DNA of 64,000 nucleotides from Paraburkholderia sp. Ac-20340 (GTDB taxonomy: Bacteria > Pseudomonadota > Gammaproteobacteria > Burkholderiales > Burkholderiaceae): positions 434,001-498,000 of the forward strand of contig NZ_JAAGPR010000002.1 in the NCBI RefSeq assembly GCF_017104965.1. Reading direction: 5' to 3'. Made by a program: the position numbers and the translations under genes. The notes beneath the pieces are model-generated. The model worked only from the letters and a program-made list of their open reading frames with translations. It had not been told where the DNA came from and searched no databases. Shown piece by piece: positions 36,482-45,838 of the stretch (its first letter is position 1; the number at the start of each line of letters is the position of its first letter).

Positions 36482-39400
36482 GTTGCGCGCCACCGAGTTC
36501 ACGCTGCTCTGAACCGCATTCAAGCCGCTCTGGAGCTGACCCACGTTCGCCGCGTCGGTTGCATTGACACCGTTGGCGACGTTGGTGATACGACGCTCGT
36601 TGCCTTCCGAGCCAACGGACACGGTGTTGTCCTGGTCAGCAACCGAGTTGGCACCCAGCGCGACCGAGTTGTTGCCCGTGGCCTTCGCCGCATCGCCCAT
36701 AGCCGTCGAACTCGTACCCGAGGCAACCGCGCCACCGCCCACCGCAACCGAGTTCGCACCCGTGGCCGAAGCTGCGCCATTCGAGGTGTTGGTTGCGATG
36801 TACTGCGAACCGGTGGTGCTAATGTTCTGGATCGCCTGGTTCAGGTTCTCGACAGTCACGTTGGTCGCGTACAACTGCGAGCCGTTGACGGCATCGAGGC
36901 TCGAAGCGCTGAGGACGCCGTTTGCCACGTTGGTCAACGCTACCGCCGTCGTGGCGGTCGTGCCGCCCAGCGTGAGCTTGTCATGGGCTGACGAGTCGTA
37001 CTGGACTGCATTGGCCACTGCACCCGAGATCTGGGTCGTGATGCTCGTTACGCGAGCGTCGATGTTGGAGATCGCACCACCCACGTTGTTGAAGGTGCTG
37101 GCACCGATTTTGTACGTCGGTGCCGAGATCTTGCCATCTGCGCCAACCGTCGAACCACCGCCAAGTGCGCTGATCGTCGACGAAGCCACGTTATACAGCT
37201 GCGTGCCATTGACTGCGTCAGTGCTGCTCGACGAGAGGATGCCAGCAGCAACGTTCTGCAGCTTGACCGGAGCATGACCCACGCCACCGAACGTCACCGA
37301 ACTCTTAGTCGAGTCATCGTATGCCACGAACGCGTTGGTCACGTTGCCCGATGAGCCGATGAGCGCACCCATCGCCTGGAGCTGTGCGACGTTGACCGCA
37401 TCGTTCTGCGTAACGCCGTTGGCGACGTTATGCAGCGCCACCGGCGTCTTCGAGCCCACGCCACCGAGCGTGATCGACGTCTTCGACGCGTCGTCGTACG
37501 AAACGAATGCGTTCAGCACATTGCCCGACGTGCCGATGTTCAAGCCAGCCGCCTTCAACTGCGCAACGTTGACTGCGTCCAGATCCTGCGCGCCGGCTGC
37601 CACGTTGGTGAGCGTGACTGGCGCGTGGGACTTGCCATAACCACCCAGCGTCACCGAATCATGCGCCGACGAGTCGTACGACACGCCGTCTACACTGCCA
37701 GTCTTCGCCGCATCCATGACTGCGTCGAGCGCAGCGCCAACGTTCGAGTAGGTTCCACCGCCCAGCACATAGCTCGGCGCCGAAATTGCGCCATTGCTGG
37801 TGACCGACGTGCTACCGCCCAGCGCCTTGGCCGTGCTATCCGCCAGGCCAAAGAGCTGACCGCCGTTCACTGCATCAACGCTGCTGGCACCGACCTTACC
37901 CGGAGCAACATTGGTCAGCGTCACAAGCTTGCTGGTACCGACACCACCCAGCGAGATCTTGTCATGCGCCGACGAGTCGTACTGCACTGCGTCAGCCAGA
38001 CCGCTGATGTTGGTGATGTCGCCATAGAGCGCCGTGAACGTGTCGCCAGCGTTGCTATACGTCTTGCCGCCGATGTTGTACGTCGGTGCAGAGATCGAAC
38101 CGTCGCCGTTGACCGTCGAGCCGCCGCCAATCGCGCCAGCCGCCGAGCTCGCGAGGTTGTAGAGCTGCGCACCGTTCACCGCGTCGACGCTCGACGGGTT
38201 CACATCGCCCGCCGCAACGTTCGTCAGCTTGACCGGATCGTGGCCCGTGCCGCCCAGCGTCACCGAGGCCATCGACGTATCGTCGTAGGTCACGAACGCG
38301 TTCGTCACATTGCCATCGGTATCGGTTCGCAGACCCGCCGCATAGAGTTGCGCGCCATTCACCGCATCGGAACTCGCTTCACTCAGCGCACCGTTGGCCA
38401 CGTTATGCAGCGCCACCGGCGTGGTGGAATCTGCACCGCCCAGCGTCACCGAGTCATGCGCCGACGAGTCGTACTGCACCGCGTCAGCCAGACCGCTGAT
38501 ATTGGTGATGTCGCCATAGAGCGCCGTGAACGTGTCGCCAGCGTTGCTATACGTCTTGCCGCCGATGTTGTACGTCGGTGCAGAGATCGAACCGTCGCCG
38601 TTGACCGTCGAGCCGCCACCAATCGCGTTAGCCGCCGAGTTTGCCAGGTTGTAGAGCTGTGCACCATTCACTGCGTCGACGCTCGCTGCATTTACGCTGC
38701 CTGCTGCGAGATTCGTCAACAACACCGGCGTAGCCGAGCCCTCACCGAGCGACACCGTCGACTTCGAGTTATCGGTGTAGTGGACCGCCAGCGGATCAGT
38801 GCCCGTGCCGCCGCCACCGCCGTTGTCATTCAGTGCGGCAATTGCTTCGCCCACGTTGCTAAAGGTCTTGCTGCCGACCTTATACGTCGGGCTCACAATC
38901 GAGCCGTCCGCACCAACCGACGCGCTGCCACCAAACGCCGACACTGCGCTCGCCAGTTGGCTGACGTTCACCGCATCGGTCGAGGCCGTACCTGCCGCGA
39001 CGTAAATGATCTGACGCTGCTGGACTGTCGAACCTACCGAGATCGAATTCATGCGATCAGCAATCGAACTCGAACCCAGCGCAACAGAGTCCTTGGCATT
39101 GGCCAGCACGTTGGACGCGCGACCGATCGCGATCGAGTTGGGCGACGCAGCACTCACCTGCGCAAGCGTGCCAAAGGCCATCGAATCCGGCCCATTTGCA
39201 ATTGCGGTGTTGCCGAAGGCGATCGAGTTCAGGCCGTACGCCTTTGTGTTGCTACCCACTGCGACGCCCTGGTTGCCCGTTGCAACAGTGCCGTTACCCA
39301 GTGCGACGCCATTAGTACTCGATGCGAACGCATCGCCAAGCGCGAGCGAGCCTTGGCCCGTTGCCGTCGCACCATTGCCGATTGCCGTAGTACCCGACAC

Positions 39401-42400
39401 CGTTGCGAGGGACTGCGCGCCAATAGCAACAGCCGTATCGCCGGATGCCGTTGCCCGTGCGCCGACGGCCACGCTGTACGTGCCCGTTCGAACATACGCA
39501 CCATCCGTACCATCCGGGTCACCACTACCATCGGCCTGGAAATACAGACTATTGTCGGCCGTTGCCCCCACCGCCTGGAGCTGGCTGTCGACCTTCTGGA
39601 TAGCTGCCAGCATCTGACTGTTTGACTGCTTGAGCGCAGCCTGCGTGTCAGTGGTGACCACCCCCAGCAGATCGTTCACCTGACCGAGGTTCACTGCGTC
39701 GCCATCGTCCTTGGCGTTCGCCACGTTGGTAATCCGACGCTGCAAACCTTCTGCACTGTTACCCACCGAGACTGTACGACTTTGATCCGCAACCGAACCC
39801 AGACCCAGCGCAATCGAGTTCAGACCCGTTGCCTGCGCGGGCGTACTCGAAGGACCAGCGCCAACACCACCAATGTACGGATTTCCGGTCACCACGGCGT
39901 TGGTCATCTGCTGCACGTTGACCGCATCGGTCGATGCCACACCATTTGCGACGTTCGACAACACGACCGGCGTATGCGATGCACCCACGCCACCCAGCGT
40001 CACCTTGTTCATCGACGTGTCGTCATACGCGACAAATGCGTTAGCCGCATTGCCCGACGAATCCGTTCTGAACCCTGCTGCATAAAGCTGCGCGCCGTTA
40101 ATTGCATCAGCGCTCGATGCATTCACCGCGCCGCTCGCGACGTTATGCAGTGCGACCGCTACGCTCGAACCCACACCACCCAGCGTCACCGAACCCTTCG
40201 ACGTGTCGTCGTACGCAACAAACGCGTTCGTCACGTTGCCCGAGCTGTCGAACGAGCCGCCCATTGCCTGGAGCTGCGCCACATTCACCGCGTCATTCGA
40301 CGTTGCGCCGTTTGCCACGTTATGCAGTGCAACCGCTACGCTCGAATCCACGCCACCCAGCGTCACCGAGCCCTTCGACGTGTCGTCGTACGCAACAAAC
40401 GCATTCGTCACGTTACCCGAGCTGTCAAACGAGCCGCCCATTGCCTGGAGCTGTGCCACATTCACCGCGTCATTCGACGTTGCGCCGTTTGCCACGTTAT
40501 GCAGTGCAACTGCGACGCTCGAACCCGCACCGCCCAGCGTCACCGAACCCTTCGACGTGTCGTCGTACGCAACAAAAGCATTCGTCACGTTGCCCGAGCT
40601 GTCGAACGAGCCGCCCATTGCCTGGAGCTGCGCCACGTTCACCGCGTCATTCGACGTCGCGCCGTTTGCCACGTTATGCAGTGCAACTGCGACGCTCGAA
40701 CCCACACCACCCAGCGTCACCGAGCCCTTCGACGTATCGTCGTACGCAACAAACGCATTCGTCACGTTACCCGAGCTGTCGAACGAGCCACCCATCGCCT
40801 GGAGCTGCGCCACGTTCACCGCGTCATTCGACGTCGCGCCGTTTGCCACGTTATGCAGTGCAACCGCTACGCTCGAATCCACGCCACCCAGCGTCACCGA
40901 GCCCTTCGACGTGTCGTCGTACGCAACAAACGCATTCGTCACGTTACCCGAGCTGTCAAACGAGCCGCCCATTGCCTGGAGCTGTGCCACATTCACCGCG
41001 TCATTCGACGTTGCGCCGTTTGCCACGTTATGCAGTGCAACTGCGACGCTCGAACCCGCACCGCCCAGCGTCACCGAACCCTTCGACGTGTCGTCGTACG
41101 CAACAAAAGCATTCGTCACGTTGCCCGAGCTGTCGAACGAGCCGCCCATTGCCTGGAGCTGCGCCACGTTCACCGCGTCATTCGACGTCGCGCCGTTTGC
41201 CACGTTATGCAGTGCAACTGCGACGCTCGAACCCACACCACCCAGCGTCACCGAGCCCTTCGACGTATCGTCGTACGCAACAAACGCATTCGTCACGTTA
41301 CCCGAGCTGTCGAACGAGCCACCCATTGCCTGGAGCTGCGCCACGTTCACCGCGTCACTCGACGTCGCGCCGTTTGCCACGTTATGCAGTGCAACTGCGA
41401 CGCTCGAACCCACACCACCCAGCGTCACCGAACCCTTCGACGTATCGTCGTACGCAACAAACGCATTCGTCACGTTGCCCGAGCTGTCGAACGAGCCGCC
41501 CATTGCCTGGAGCTGCGCCACATTCACCGCGTCATTCGACGTTGCGCCGTTTGCCACGTTATGCAGTGCGACCGCTACGCTAGAACCCACACCACCCAGC
41601 GTCACCGAACCCTTCGACGTGTCGTCGTACGCAACAAACGCATTCGTCACGTTGCCCGAACTGTCGAACGAGCCGCCCATTGCCTGGAGCTGCGCCACGT
41701 TCACCGCGTCATTCGACGTTGCGCCGTTCGCCACGTTATGCAGTGCGACCGCTACGCTCGAACCCACACCACCCAGCGTCACCGAGCCCTTCGACGTATC
41801 GTCGTACACAACAAACGCATTCGTCACGTTGCCCGAGCTGTCGAACGAGCCGCCCATCGCCTGGAGCTGCGCCACGTTCACCGCGTCATTCGACTTTGCG
41901 CCGTTTGCCACGTTGTGCAGGGCGACCGGCTTGCTCGAACCCACACCACCCAGCGTCACACTGGCCTTCGCCGAACTGTCGTAGCTCACAGCATCAGAAT
42001 CGCCGGCTTTCTGGATTGCAACGAGCGCATCACCCACGTTGTTATACGTCGTGTCACCAACGACGTAGCTCGGCTTCACGATTGAACCGTCCGCACCGAC
42101 CGATGCACTCGCGCCAAACGCCGACACTGCGTCCGTCAATTGACTGACATTCACCGCGTCGGTCGAGGCCGTACCTGCTGCTAGATAAGTAATCTGACGC
42201 TGCTGGACGGTCGAACCTACCGAGATCGAGTTCATACGGTCAGCAACCGAACTCGAACCCAGTGCAACCGAGTCCTTGGCATTGGCGGTCACCTTGGACG
42301 AGCGGCCAATCGCGATCGAGTTGGGCGACGCAGCACTTACCTGCGAGAGCGTGCCAAAGGAGATCGATTCCGGAGCGTTTGCCATCGCGGTATAGCCGAA

Positions 42401-45400
42401 GGCCATCGCGTTCAGGCCTTGCGCCTTCGTGTTGTTGCCCAACGCAATGCTCTGGTTGCCCGTTGCAACCGTGCCAGCTCCCAGCGCAATCGCATTGGGA
42501 CCCGATGAAAACGCATCGCCGATCGCGATCGCACTTTGTCCAGTCGCCGTGGCGCCGTTGCCGAGGGCAGTAGTACCAGACACAGTTGCGAGCGTCTGCG
42601 CACCAAGCGCGACAGCGGTATCGCCGGTCGCCGTAGCTCGCGCACCAACTGCCACGCTGTACGTGCCGGATCGAACATATGCGCCATCAGTACCGTCAGG
42701 GTCACCACTGCCGTCGGCCTGGAAGTACAAACTATTGCCGGTCGTTGAACCGACAGTCTGGCTGACCGACTGGAGTTGATTATTGACCTGCTGGATAGCC
42801 GCCAGCATCTGACTGTTGGACTGCTTGAGCGCGGCCTGCGTATCCGACGTTACGTTACCCATCAGATCGTTTACCTGACCAAGGTTCACCGCATCGGTCG
42901 CGTCCCGGCCGCTTGCCACGTTAGTAATGCGGCGTTGCAGATTGGTTGCGCTGTTACCCACCGAAACGGTACGGCTTTGGTCCGCAACCGAGCCCAGACC
43001 CAGTGCAATTGAATTCACCCCAGTCGCCTGCGCGGGCGTACTTGCGGCGTTTGCGCCAACGCCACCGATATACGGATTTCCCGTCGCCACGGCGTTGGTC
43101 ATCTGCTGTACGTTGACCGCATCGGTCGGTGCCACGCCGTTAGCGACGTTCGAGACCACGACCGGCGTATGCGACGCGCCACCCAAGGTCACCTTGTTCA
43201 TCGACGTGTCGTCGTACGTGACAAAAGCATTGACTGCATTGCCGGACGGATCGGTGCGATAGCCCGCTGCATACAACTGCGCGCCGTTAACTGCATCGAC
43301 GCTTGCTGCGTTTACGGCGCCGTTTGCCACGTTCGTGAGCGAGACCGGCGCGTGCGACGTGCCCACACCACCCAGCGTTACCGAGTTGTGTGCCGACGAG
43401 TCATATGCCACCGAATTGACCGAGCCGCCGATCGTCGACATCTGGCTGTAGATGTTCGAGATATCGCCGGTGTTCTGCGTAACCTTCTGGTTCGTCGCGA
43501 AAAGCTGCGAACCGTTCACCGCGTCCGTGCTTGCAGCCGAGACCTGGCCTGCCGCGACGTTCTGGATCTGACGCGTTGCGCCTGCCGAACCCACGCTCAC
43601 GACGCCCGTCGGGTTCGTGCCGGCGTAGTTGTACGTCGTGCCGCCGATCACACCGCTTGCCGTAGCAACCGCTGCCGTCGTGGTCGAGCCGTTACCCAGC
43701 GCAACCGAGTTCGCCACCGATGCGTTCGCACCCGTACCCAGCGCAACGCTGCGGTCGCCCGCTGCGTTGGCCAGCGTACCCAGTGCCGTCGAGTAGCTGC
43801 CGCCTGCGTTCGCACTCGCGCCCATTGCAACGCTGCGGTCGCCCACTGCCGATGCTGCATTGCCGATGGCCGTCGTGTAGTCCGTGCCAGCGTAAGAGCT
43901 ATTGCCGATCGAGACCGCAGAAGCACCCACAGCCTTCGCGTTCACGCCCATTGCCACTGCTGCCACACCGACCGAAGTCGCTGCCGAACCCAGCGCAATG
44001 CCGCTGCCGCCAAACGAAGTCGCTGCACCACCGATCGCCACGCTGTTCTGGCCAACTGCAGCCGAATCCGCCTGCGTCGAGTTCACGTGGAAGTACTTGA
44101 TCCCGGCACCGTTGTTCGTGATGTTGTTCACGGTGTTCGAGAGGTTCGTCACGTTGTTCGAAACGTTCGTCACGTTGTTCGCAACGGTCGTCACGGCCGT
44201 GTTCGTCGCGTACAGCTGCGAACCGTTGATCGCGTCCGTGCTTGCAGCCGAGACCTGGCCTGCCGCAACGTTCTGGATCTGGCGCGTCACGCCTGCCGAA
44301 CCCACGCTCACCACGCCCGTCGGGTTCGTGCCGGCGTAGTTGTACGTCGTGCCGCCGATCACACCGCTTGCCGTAGCAACCGCTGCCGTCGTGGTCGTGT
44401 TGTTGCCCAGCGCAACCGAGTTCGCCACGGACGCGTTCGCCGACGTACCGATTGCCGTCGAGTTCACGCCCGAAGCCGCGGCAGACGTGCCCAGCGCCGT
44501 CGAATAGCTGCCGCTCGCATTCGCGCTCGCGCCCATCGCCACACCACGGTCGCCGCTAGCCGATGCGAAATTGCCGATGGCCGTCGTGTAATCCGCACCC
44601 GCGAATGCGCTATTGCCAATCGCAACCGAGCCTGAGCCCGTCGATTTGGACGTGCTGCCCAGAGCCACGGCCTGGCTACCCGTCGCCGTCGATGAGCTAC
44701 CCAGCGCCACCGCCTGCGCGCCCGTCACCGTGGCGCGTGCGCCCAGTGCCAGGCCTTGCGCTGCCGAGGAGCCCGCTGCCGACAGCACGCCGATAGCCGT
44801 GGCCTCGAGCCCCGCTGCCTGAGCCTGGTACCCCATTGCGGTCGCGTAGTTGCCGCTCGCGGACGAAATCTGGCCGATTGCCATCGCGCCAGAACCCGAT
44901 GCAACCGAATCGGCCTGCGTCGAGTTCACGTGGAAGTACTTGATCCCCGTCGAACCGTTCGTGATGTTGTTCACGGTATTCGAAACGTTCGTCACGTTGT
45001 TCGCAACGGTCGTCACGGCCGTGTTCGTCGCGAAAAGCTGCGAACCGTTGATCGCGTCCGTGCTGGTGGCCGCAACCTGGCCTGCCGCAACGTTCTGGAT
45101 CTGGCGCGTCACGCCTGCCGAACCTACGCTCACCACACCCGTCGGGTTCGTGCCTGCGTAGTTGTACGTCGTGCCGCCGATCACGCCGCTTGCCGTAGCA
45201 ACTGCTGCCGTCGTGGTCGTGTTGTTGCCCAGGGCCACCGAATTGGTTACGGAGGCATTCGCGTTACCGCCAAGCGCGACCGAATTCACCTGCACTGCTT
45301 TCGAGCCAACGCCAAGCGCAATGGCGCTAGTACCGCTGGCATTCGCCGAGTTGCCGATTGCGACGCCGTAACTACTGTTCGCAAGCGCCGAGACGCCAAC

Positions 45401-45838
45401 CGCAACACTGCCAACCCTGGTTGCAGTTGCCGCAGCGCCCAACGCGGTCGAACTCGTACCATATGCCGACGCGTAGGCGCCAAGCGCGGTGTCAACCCAG
45501 TTGGCCGCATTCGCCTTATAGCCAACTCCCGTAGCGCCTGCTCCCGTGGCCCGTGCGGAATTCCCAAACGCCGACGCCCCCCAGTTGGTGCCGTGGGAGT
45601 CCGTAACGATGCCGCCATTTGTGACAGCGCCATCGCCAACAGCTGTATCCAGGGAGGCATATCCAGCCGATGCCCCAGACCCTGCGACATAGGCATGGGC
45701 TTGCGACGCTGCGCCCAGTGCAGCAAGCGCAATAACTGCCGTTTTAGTCCCGCCCTTCCGGCGCCCCGTGGTGTTCTCTGATGCAGCAACCCACGTCCCC
45801 GTGGATTCGTTCCAGACTGATTTGTATGTCTTGTTCAT
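36257..45838 (-). CDS. Giant trimeric autotransporter adhesin (YadA/Hia-type), 3193 residues
   Basis: Type Vc secreted surface adhesin. Residues 1-49 form an extended signal peptide (MNKTYKSVWNESTGTWV, then a hydrophobic stretch ending SQAHA). The passenger alternates YadA-like head repeats (SVALGxx(A/S)xAxGxxS-type, for example SVAVGARATATGDTAVALG) with HANS-type connectors (DAVNVAQL, DAVNGAQLYA). Around residues 1300-1890 ten near-identical 59-residue units follow one another. Residues about 3119-3193 are the four-stranded membrane anchor (GKNIAVGVGTANFQGYQAVA to the final GGGMSYQW), which trimerises into the pore. The frame is intact over 9.6 kb. Upstream DNA is very AT-rich; a terminator lies downstream. 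Predicted functions are host, matrix or cell-cell adhesion; the ligand is unknown. Its assembly would use the Bam machinery. Confidence 0.96.
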   Translation of the reverse strand: MNKTYKSVWNESTGTWVAASENTTGRRKGGTKTAVIALAALGAASQAHAYVAGSGASAGYASLDTAVGDGAVTNGGIVTDSHGTNWGASAFGNSARATGAGATGVGYKANAANWVDTALGAYASAYGTSSTALGAAATATRVGSVAVGVSALANSSYGVAIGNSANASGTSAIALGVGSKAVQVNSVALGGNANASVTNSVALGNNTTTTAAVATASGVIGGTTYNYAGTNPTGVVSVGSAGVTRQIQNVAAGQVAATSTDAINGSQLFATNTAVTTVANNVTNVSNTVNNITNGSTGIKYFHVNSTQADSVASGSGAMAIGQISSASGNYATAMGYQAQAAGLEATAIGVLSAAGSSAAQGLALGARATVTGAQAVALGSSSTATGSQAVALGSTSKSTGSGSVAIGNSAFAGADYTTAIGNFASASGDRGVAMGASANASGSYSTALGTSAAASGVNSTAIGTSANASVANSVALGNNTTTTAAVATASGVIGGTTYNYAGTNPTGVVSVGSAGVTRQIQNVAAGQVSAASTDAINGSQLYATNTAVTTVANNVTNVSNNVTNLSNTVNNITNNGAGIKYFHVNSTQADSAAVGQNSVAIGGAATSFGGSGIALGSAATSVGVAAVAMGVNAKAVGASAVSIGNSSYAGTDYTTAIGNAASAVGDRSVAMGASANAGGSYSTALGTLANAAGDRSVALGTGANASVANSVALGNGSTTTAAVATASGVIGGTTYNYAGTNPTGVVSVGSAGATRQIQNVAAGQVSAASTDAVNGSQLFATNQKVTQNTGDISNIYSQMSTIGGSVNSVAYDSSAHNSVTLGGVGTSHAPVSLTNVANGAVNAASVDAVNGAQLYAAGYRTDPSGNAVNAFVTYDDTSMNKVTLGGASHTPVVVSNVANGVAPTDAVNVQQMTNAVATGNPYIGGVGANAASTPAQATGVNSIALGLGSVADQSRTVSVGNSATNLQRRITNVASGRDATDAVNLGQVNDLMGNVTSDTQAALKQSNSQMLAAIQQVNNQLQSVSQTVGSTTGNSLYFQADGSGDPDGTDGAYVRSGTYSVAVGARATATGDTAVALGAQTLATVSGTTALGNGATATGQSAIAIGDAFSSGPNAIALGAGTVATGNQSIALGNNTKAQGLNAMAFGYTAMANAPESISFGTLSQVSAASPNSIAIGRSSKVTANAKDSVALGSSSVADRMNSISVGSTVQQRQITYLAAGTASTDAVNVSQLTDAVSAFGASASVGADGSIVKPSYVVGDTTYNNVGDALVAIQKAGDSDAVSYDSSAKASVTLGGVGSSKPVALHNVANGAKSNDAVNVAQLQAMGGSFDSSGNVTNAFVVYDDTSKGSVTLGGVGSSVAVALHNVANGATSNDAVNVAQLQAMGGSFDSSGNVTNAFVAYDDTSKGSVTLGGVGSSVAVALHNVANGATSNDAVNVAQLQAMGGSFDSSGNVTNAFVAYDDTSKGSVTLGGVGSSVAVALHNVANGATSSDAVNVAQLQAMGGSFDSSGNVTNAFVAYDDTSKGSVTLGGVGSSVAVALHNVANGATSNDAVNVAQLQAMGGSFDSSGNVTNAFVAYDDTSKGSVTLGGAGSSVAVALHNVANGATSNDAVNVAQLQAMGGSFDSSGNVTNAFVAYDDTSKGSVTLGGVDSSVAVALHNVANGATSNDAVNVAQLQAMGGSFDSSGNVTNAFVAYDDTSKGSVTLGGVGSSVAVALHNVANGATSNDAVNVAQLQAMGGSFDSSGNVTNAFVAYDDTSKGSVTLGGAGSSVAVALHNVANGATSNDAVNVAQLQAMGGSFDSSGNVTNAFVAYDDTSKGSVTLGGVDSSVAVALHNVANGATSNDAVNVAQLQAMGGSFDSSGNVTNAFVAYDDTSKGSVTLGGVGSSVAVALHNVASGAVNASSADAINGAQLYAAGFRTDSSGNAANAFVAYDDTSMNKVTLGGVGASHTPVVLSNVANGVASTDAVNVQQMTNAVVTGNPYIGGVGAGPSSTPAQATGLNSIALGLGSVADQSRTVSVGNSAEGLQRRITNVANAKDDGDAVNLGQVNDLLGVVTTDTQAALKQSNSQMLAAIQKVDSQLQAVGATADNSLYFQADGSGDPDGTDGAYVRTGTYSVAVGARATASGDTAVAIGAQSLATVSGTTAIGNGATATGQGSLALGDAFASSTNGVALGNGTVATGNQGVAVGSNTKAYGLNSIAFGNTAIANGPDSMAFGTLAQVSAASPNSIAIGRASNVLANAKDSVALGSSSIADRMNSISVGSTVQQRQIIYVAAGTASTDAVNVSQLASAVSAFGGSASVGADGSIVSPTYKVGSKTFSNVGEAIAALNDNGGGGGTGTDPLAVHYTDNSKSTVSLGEGSATPVLLTNLAAGSVNAASVDAVNGAQLYNLANSAANAIGGGSTVNGDGSISAPTYNIGGKTYSNAGDTFTALYGDITNISGLADAVQYDSSAHDSVTLGGADSTTPVALHNVANGALSEASSDAVNGAQLYAAGLRTDTDGNVTNAFVTYDDTSMASVTLGGTGHDPVKLTNVAAGDVNPSSVDAVNGAQLYNLASSAAGAIGGGSTVNGDGSISAPTYNIGGKTYSNAGDTFTALYGDITNISGLADAVQYDSSAHDKISLGGVGTSKLVTLTNVAPGKVGASSVDAVNGGQLFGLADSTAKALGGSTSVTSNGAISAPSYVLGGGTYSNVGAALDAVMDAAKTGSVDGVSYDSSAHDSVTLGGYGKSHAPVTLTNVAAGAQDLDAVNVAQLKAAGLNIGTSGNVLNAFVSYDDASKTSITLGGVGSKTPVALHNVANGVTQNDAVNVAQLQAMGALIGSSGNVTNAFVAYDDSTKSSVTFGGVGHAPVKLQNVAAGILSSSSTDAVNGTQLYNVASSTISALGGGSTVGADGKISAPTYKIGASTFNNVGGAISNIDARVTSITTQISGAVANAVQYDSSAHDKLTLGGTTATTAVALTNVANGVLSASSLDAVNGSQLYATNVTVENLNQAIQNISTTGSQYIATNTSNGAASATGANSVAVGGGAVASGTSSTAMGDAAKATGNNSVALGANSVADQDNTVSVGSEGNERRITNVANGVNATDAANVGQLQSGLNAVQSSVNSVARNAYGGIAAATALTMIPDVDQGKNIAVGVGTANFQGYQAVALGASARITQNIKVKVGGGYASGGGATVGGGMSYQW
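37962..38622 (-). repeat. Near-identical repeat pair (period 492 bp) in the C-terminal stalk
   Basis: About 170 bases encoding SISAPTYNIGGKTYSNAGDT and the following FTALYGDITNISGLADAVQ occur twice, starting near 37962 and 38454, almost without change. Confidence 0.8.
40164..41940 (-). repeat. Ten tandem 177-bp (59-residue) repeats within the adhesin
   Basis: Each unit carries HNVANGATSNDAVNVAQLQA, then MGGSFDSSGNVTNAF and YDDTSKGSVTLGG. Units differ at few positions. In translation order the residue pair after LGG reads VG,VG,VG,VG,AG,VD,VG,AG,VD,VG, which reveals a repeated three-unit block. Limits are approximate (within a few codons). Confidence 0.92.
40341..41402 (-). repeat. Two consecutive 531-bp super-repeats (three units each)
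   Basis: Variant bases recur exactly 531 bases apart: the marker CTCGAATCCA occurs at 40341-40350 and again at 40872-40881, and neighbouring silent variants follow the same spacing. Only scattered single differences were noticed (for example near 40795 versus 41326). Confidence 0.85.

Larger units (their letters stand above)
38870..43290 (-). repeat. Two diverged about 1.2-kb copies of a head-and-connector segment flanking the repeat array
   Basis: Roughly 42040-43290 and 38870-40095 encode parallel segments. Each runs from a YDDTSMNKVTLGG connector, through NPYIGGVG, the SLYFQADGSGDPDGTDGAYV start of a YadA head, to SVQ-type connectors and SVGADGSIV. They are clearly homologous but not identical. 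Confidence 0.85.

Noticed and set aside
40164-41940. Regular repeats that might suggest a CRISPR array
   Set aside because: The 177-bp units are protein-coding, contiguous and in frame, without unique spacers or cas genes.
39782-42085. Long plus-strand open frames (up to 767 codons) opposite the adhesin gene
   Set aside because: They are frame shadows of the 177-bp repeats on the other strand. The translations are repetitive Arg/Ser/His-rich strings with no ribosome site or domain.
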